This document shows positions 12,650 to 15,965 of a DNA stretch of 15,965 nucleotides, piece after piece. Within the stretch, counting starts at the first letter, position 1. Every line of letters starts with the position of its first letter. Both the position numbers and the translations under genes were made by a program. This DNA is from an uncultured bacterium (lineage in GTDB: Bacteria > Cyanobacteriota > Vampirovibrionia > Gastranaerophilales > Gastranaerophilaceae): the NCBI GenBank assembly GCA_900556295.1, contig USOK01000009.1:1-15965 (forward strand), in the 5' to 3' direction. Under the pieces are notes generated by a model. That model was not told where the DNA came from. It made no database searches and saw only the letters and a list, made by a program, of their open reading frames with translations.

Positions 12650-13452
12650 TTATGTGCCGGCATAGAAATTTTTATAAACTATACTGTTCTCTTTACAATA
12701 CTTATCAATTTCTTCTGAAAGTTCTTCAAAGTATTTCGAATGCTTTTTGTTGTAGATATCTTCGTAAATCGATTTAAATATCGGATATTCTTCCTGAATA
12801 AACTTGAAGATATTTGTTTTAAAACTTGTCCTGAGAGTAAGCAGTCAAACCAATACTCATCAGTGTAATCCTTTGTTAACTCAATTATTTTTTTGAAATC
12901 AGTTATCTCTGGAATTACAGGGGCTATAAAAACTACAGTCCTAATTCCATTCTCCTTTAAAATTTTTAATGTTTCAAGTCTTTCTTCAACACTTGATACA
13001 AAAGGTTCTAATTTTTTACGCATATTTTCGTCAACAGTGCTGATAGACAAGGCTATTTCGACATGTTTCATTTTCTTAAACAAATCAACATCTCTTAACA
13101 CAAGTTTGTATTTTGTAACAACACTGATAAAAGCCTCCGATGGGACAAGCTGAGTCATTATTTTGCGAGTTATTTCATGTTTTTTTTCATAAGGATTATA
13201 CGGATCAGTAACCGTACTAATCAGAACTTTTTTATTCTTAATCTTAAAAATATTAATTCTTTTACGAGTTTGTTTTATATCAATAAACTCACCCCAGGCT
13301 TTTGAATGTTTACTAAAACCTACCATATATGCTGCATAGCAGTATAAACATTTGGCTGGACAACCAACAAACGGATTTATCACATAATCAAGTGTTGTTA
13401 GTTTGCTTTTATTTAAGTAGTCCTTAACTCGTTTTGTATCTTCAACAACCAT
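12650..13452 (-). pseudogene. Radical SAM protein (SPL/Rv2578c-like), frameshifted near the C-terminus
   Basis: The N-terminal frame has GCPAKCLYCYA with C31-x3-C35-x2-C38, the radical SAM [4Fe-4S] motif, and STVTDPYNPYEKKHEITRKI, typical of spore-photoproduct-lyase-like proteins. After about residue 205 (YWFDCL) this frame turns into Lys/Arg/Ser-rich sequence and stops at 12679. The -1 frame from about 12835 continues coherently as LRTSFKTNIFKFIQEEYPIF, then FEELSEEIDKY and FYAGT, stopping at 12650. One base missing at about 12833-12840 would give a continuous protein of about 267 residues. No slippery heptamer is visible, so a frameshift mutation or sequencing error is likelier than programmed frameshifting. 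The start has no Shine-Dalgarno sequence but has a consensus-like promoter placed for leaderless mRNA. Confidence 0.82.
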
Positions 13453-13458
13453 AAAAAA

Positions 13459-13487
13459 ATAATACGGGGATTGCTACAAGATGTCAA
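13459..13487 (-). promoter_or_regulatory. Promoter of the radical SAM gene, placed for a leaderless start
   Basis: Minus-strand TTGACA (13482-13487), a 17-nt spacer and TATTAT (13459-13464), ending 6 nt before ATG 13452. This is the clearest example of the leaderless arrangement because the -35 is perfect. Confidence 0.75.
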
Positions 13488-13500
13488 CAAAGTACCAATC

Positions 13501-14064
13501 TCATTCGTGAACACATATATCCTTTTCGATAATAGCCGGAGTTGCAGAAGAGATAATAATTTCAAGGTATTTATCATTATTTTTTTTTATATTTTCAGCA
13601 ATTGTTTTTATCTGCTCATCTTTTGTGAAGTAATGCTTCACTGCGTACTTTATAACCAACATACCCTTATTTTTATTTTTTTCAAATTTATATATATCAT
13701 ATTCGAAATATTTCTTAGCATTTTCACATCCGTTAACAAGAAAACTTATCACTGCTTTATCTGCTTTTTTGTTTTCTACAAGTTTCAAAAGGACGCTATT
13801 TTCTGTATTTTCAACGGTTTTGTCGAAGGTTTCAGCATATTTTACAGGATTATTTTCGTTTGGATAGGCATAGACCCCAATCATTTTTGACCAATTACCA
13901 ACATTTTCAGAGTTGCGAAAATACTCGTTACCATACCCCTTTGTAAGCGGAGCTAGAGCGCTATATTTAAGCTTGTAAACTTCATTTTCAAAATGAATTT
14001 CTTCAGCATTACAAATCAAATTTGGGATTAAAAAAGCTAAAATTGCAAATAATAATTTTTTCAT
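13501..14064 (-). CDS. Exported protein of unknown function
   Basis: 187 residues from ATG 14064 (MKKLLFAILAFLIPNLICNA), a clear signal peptide with probable cleavage after NAEE or CNA; the longer frame to 14106 would bury it. The mature part is about 165 residues, charged and Lys/Asn/Glu-rich, with a predicted alpha/beta pattern (NWSKMIGVYAYP, AVISFLVNG, GMLVIKYAVKHYF) and two isolated cysteines. I recognise no family. It lies downstream of the TolC-type gene on the same strand (82 bp), with its own -10-like box. It ends in TGA. It is probably periplasmic; a link to efflux is only positional. Confidence 0.75.
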   Translation of the reverse strand: MKKLLFAILAFLIPNLICNAEEIHFENEVYKLKYSALAPLTKGYGNEYFRNSENVGNWSKMIGVYAYPNENNPVKYAETFDKTVENTENSVLLKLVENKKADKAVISFLVNGCENAKKYFEYDIYKFEKNKNKGMLVIKYAVKHYFTKDEQIKTIAENIKKNNDKYLEIIISSATPAIIEKDICVHE

Positions 14065-14070
14065 ACTCAA

Positions 14071-14079
14071 ATTTAAGCA
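14071..14079 (-). promoter_or_regulatory. Extended -10-like box for the start at 14064
   Basis: Minus-strand TGC then TTAAAT, ending 6 nt before ATG 14064 and with no Shine-Dalgarno sequence. The hexamer is weaker than the others of this type. Confidence 0.3.
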
Positions 14080-14146
14080 TGCTTTCACGAAAAAAAAATT
14101 GTACAAATGGACAGTTTATATCGACTTACCTATCTGCCACAATCAC

Positions 14147-15532
14147 TTACAAACTGTCATTTACAGTCGTAAAATCTTTACCACCTACAGCTTTATAAAT
14201 GTTAATTGTAGAAATAAGATAATTTATTTTACCGTTAACTTCATCTTTTTCTGCAACAAGAAGTCGTTCTCTGTCTTTCATTAAGTCTAGATTTGATTTT
14301 GCGCCGATATTGAATTTTTCGTTTGCAAGTTGAAATTTTTCGTTTTCAAGGTCGTAACGTTTAATGCTTTCTTTGTAGTTCAAATCACGTGTAATTGCGC
14401 CACCTAGTGAGTTATTAACTTCTTGAATTGATGTCAAAATTGTTTTTTCGTACATTTGTTGAGCTTTTTCAAGTTCAAGCTTTTTGTATCTTAAAGTTGC
14501 CATTTTGGCACCACCTGTAAACAAATCTATTGACGGAACAAAACCGATTAAAGATTTGAATGTGTGGTTTCCAAAGATGTTTGTTAAGTTGTATGCACTA
14601 AATCCTGCTTGCCCATACAAAGTAAATTTTGGCAAAAAGTCACGGCGTGCAACTTTTACATCAATTCCAATTTTTTGTACGTAATCTTCTGCCTTCAAGT
14701 AATCCGGTCTGTATTGAATTACTTCTGCATTAATCCCTGATGGTAACGGAATTACGGAGATATTTTCATAAGTTCCTCTTTTTACTTCTGATAAATCCTT
14801 TTCTCTCAGACCTGTTAAAACACCGACTTCTCTACCGATGACAATTCTGCTATCAATATATGTATTTAATTCTTCTTGTAGTTGAGTTAAAAGTTGTTTT
14901 TCATTCATCAAATCCATTACGGTGCATAAGCCGTTTTTGAATTTTTTGTCTTGTAATTTCACAACTTCTGTTTGAATTTTTACCAATTCTTCTTGGTTTT
15001 TAATCAATTTGTCAAGTTTGACAAGATTGAAATAATTCGCTGCAAGAGAAGATGTCAAATATATATATGAAGCTCTTTCGTTTTGCTTAACCATTTCAAG
15101 TTGCTTTTTGACAGACTTGGTTTTCAAATAATTTTCTCCCCAAATATCGGCTTCGTAACTCAATGTTGCCGGTAAGAGGAAATTGCTTTGAGAATAATCT
15201 GGAATTGTTATCCCGCCAAATTTAATAGTTGAAGATGAAAAATCTCTGAATACATCGCCTTGAAAACCGGCATGTGGCAATTGATTAGCAAAAGCCATTT
15301 TTACAACTTGATCGGCTTGTTTTACGTTAAGTGTTGCAATTTTTAAATCCTGATTGTTTTCAAAAGCGGTTGAAATATATTCTGTCAAAATCGGGTCGTT
15401 ATATTTTTGCCACCAATCAAGATTTATATATTCAATTCTGTTATCAATCTTATTTTTAGTCGTTTTTGCTTGTGCCACGCTAATTGAGCACAATAATAGT
15501 ATTAGGGTAAAAAGTATTTTTAAATTTTTCAT
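14147..15532 (-). CDS. TolC-type outer-membrane efflux protein
   Basis: 461 residues from ATG 15532, chosen for the signal peptide (MKNLKILFTLILLLCSISVA, QA/K cut) and AAGGA upstream; a much longer frame reaches back through the divergent regulator and is spurious. The start of the mature protein (LDWWQKYNDPILTEYI) and the two internally repeated coiled-coil halves (about 65-240 and 270-455) match the NodT/TolC family, which forms trimeric channels for tripartite efflux pumps. The cysteine in the signal region is not in a proper lipobox (Leu at -1), so it is probably not a lipoprotein. No adaptor or inner-membrane pump gene lies in the window. It is divergent from a MarR-family regulator with a shared palindrome, implying drug- or stress-responsive control. 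Confidence 0.9.
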   Translation of the reverse strand: MKNLKILFTLILLLCSISVAQAKTTKNKIDNRIEYINLDWWQKYNDPILTEYISTAFENNQDLKIATLNVKQADQVVKMAFANQLPHAGFQGDVFRDFSSSTIKFGGITIPDYSQSNFLLPATLSYEADIWGENYLKTKSVKKQLEMVKQNERASYIYLTSSLAANYFNLVKLDKLIKNQEELVKIQTEVVKLQDKKFKNGLCTVMDLMNEKQLLTQLQEELNTYIDSRIVIGREVGVLTGLREKDLSEVKRGTYENISVIPLPSGINAEVIQYRPDYLKAEDYVQKIGIDVKVARRDFLPKFTLYGQAGFSAYNLTNIFGNHTFKSLIGFVPSIDLFTGGAKMATLRYKKLELEKAQQMYEKTILTSIQEVNNSLGGAITRDLNYKESIKRYDLENEKFQLANEKFNIGAKSNLDLMKDRERLLVAEKDEVNGKINYLISTINIYKAVGGKDFTTVNDSL

Positions 15533-15550
15533 GCTTGCTATTTCCTTTTC

Positions 15551-15572
15551 TTGTGTTATCATAATAACACAA
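15551..15572. promoter_or_regulatory. Probable MarR-family operator
   Basis: Perfect 9-bp inverted arms TTGTGTTAT (15551-15559) and ATAACACAA (15564-15572) around CATA. It overlaps the -10 of the TolC-type gene and lies 9 nt before the MarR start, so one dimer could control both directions. Confidence 0.75.
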
Positions 15573-15589
15573 AGAAAAATCATGGACAA
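15561..15589 (-). promoter_or_regulatory. Promoter of the TolC-type gene
   Basis: Minus-strand TTGTCC (15584-15589), a 17-nt spacer and TATTAT (15561-15566). The -35 lies inside the first codons of the divergent marR-type gene. The -10 is covered by the palindrome at 15551-15572. Confidence 0.6.
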
Positions 15590-15965
15590 GAAAGATTTAT
15601 TAAAAAGTAAAATTGGAATGAAACTTGTGCGTGTAGGCAAGATGGTACGTGCAATTGCAACCCAAAAATTTGTAAAAGCGAATTTTGAAATTACCCCGGA
15701 ACAGTTCACAGTACTTGCAGCGATATTGGACCATGACGGTTTATATCAAAGGCAAATCGGAGCACTTACGCTAAAGGACAGACCAAACATAACAAGAATT
15801 ATAAATATACTGGAAGCCAAGGAGCTTGTAACCCGTACCCCTGATGTTAATAAAAGAAAGGTTTTCAAAATTAACATTACCGAAAAAGGCAAAAAAGAGT
15901 ATGAAAATACTCTTCCGACGGTGCTGGAACACTGGCAGGACTCCATTAGCGGAGTGAATGATGAT
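15582..15965 (+). CDS. MarR-family transcriptional regulator, partial
   Basis: 128 codons are present and the frame is open at the right edge. The sequence begins MDKKDLLKSKIGMKLVRVGK. The winged helix contains ITPEQFTVLAAILDHDGLYQ, the recognition region KDRPNITRIINILEAKELVT and the wing DVNKRKVFKINITEKG, the standard MarR layout. MarR proteins are dimeric repressors released by drugs, phenolics or oxidation. The divergent TolC-type gene and the inverted repeat between them make an efflux repressor the natural reading. Genes further right are outside the window and may include pump components. The site before the ATG is weak (AAAGAAA). Confidence 0.88.
   Translation, partial: MDKKDLLKSKIGMKLVRVGKMVRAIATQKFVKANFEITPEQFTVLAAILDHDGLYQRQIGALTLKDRPNITRIINILEAKELVTRTPDVNKRKVFKINITEKGKKEYENTLPTVLEHWQDSISGVNDD

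Noticed and set aside
12830..12842. Programmed -1 frameshift in the radical SAM gene
   Set aside because: No X-XXY-YYZ slippery heptamer and no obvious stimulatory hairpin at the junction.
13471..13890. Long plus-strand open frame opposite the exported protein gene
   Set aside because: Antisense shadow of an AT-rich gene with a clear signal peptide; its composition is Phe/Ile-rich and it has no initiation signals.
14110..14158. Possible large stem-loop terminator of the TolC-type gene
   Set aside because: The gacagttt/aaactgtc arms are 33 nt apart and the T run is about 17 nt beyond the stem, so it does not fit a standard terminator.

Overview
The window is AT-rich chromosomal DNA of a bacterium with an outer membrane: it encodes a TolC-type outer-membrane efflux protein, an AsmA-like envelope protein and a type IV prepilin-like protein. 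The prepilin N-terminus (FTLAEVLVTLGIIGVVSAMT followed by PTLMQNYQKK) and a small protein with an NNKPSFGAKF start look most like Gastranaerophilales (Vampirovibrionia/Melainabacteria, the gut relatives of Cyanobacteria). That placement is recognition from memory, not a search. The standard genetic code is in use, because two intact genes end in TGA. No rRNA, tRNA, CRISPR array, transposase or phage gene was seen.

Layout. 1-409 (-): QueD/PTPS-family gene cut by the window edge and interrupted by an in-frame TGA. 527-670 (-): 47-codon remnant of a MerR-family regulator. 700-920: a long hairpin, a folded G+C-richer element and four tandem octamers. 919-3243 (-): flavodoxin-fold oxidoreductase followed by a divergent DXS, as one operon with a palindromic operator. 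3401-4863: SGNH hydrolase (+), small lineage-type protein (-), TspO (+). 4864-8643: AsmA-like giant (-) divergent from a secreted WG-repeat protein (+). 8652-11004: zinc-type ArsR/SmtB repressor (-) divergent from a P1B-type zinc/cadmium ATPase (+). 11051-12537 (-): prepilin-like protein and an iron-sulfur-flavoprotein-type oxidoreductase. 12650-13452 (-): radical SAM gene broken by a frameshift. 13501-14064 (-): secreted protein of unknown function. 14147-15532 (-): TolC-type protein, divergent from a MarR-family regulator (+) cut by the right edge.

How it works together. The best-supported circuit is metal resistance: a sensor with an intact alpha5 zinc-site motif faces a zinc exporter, and both promoters carry near-consensus boxes with matching palindromes in the spacers. 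A second circuit is MarR/TolC, with a perfect 9+9 inverted repeat lying over the divergent promoters. The rest are ordinary metabolic and envelope genes.

The most unusual general pattern is translational. Seven genes (3401, 4477, 7653, 7726, 9002, 13452, 14064) have no Shine-Dalgarno sequence but a -10-like hexamer ending exactly 6 nt before the ATG, which predicts leaderless mRNAs. The other genes mostly have clear AGGAG-type sites. Two genes are broken in otherwise conserved coding frames. I do not see a multi-gene defence or biosynthetic system; the least explained non-coding object is the folded element at 752-873.
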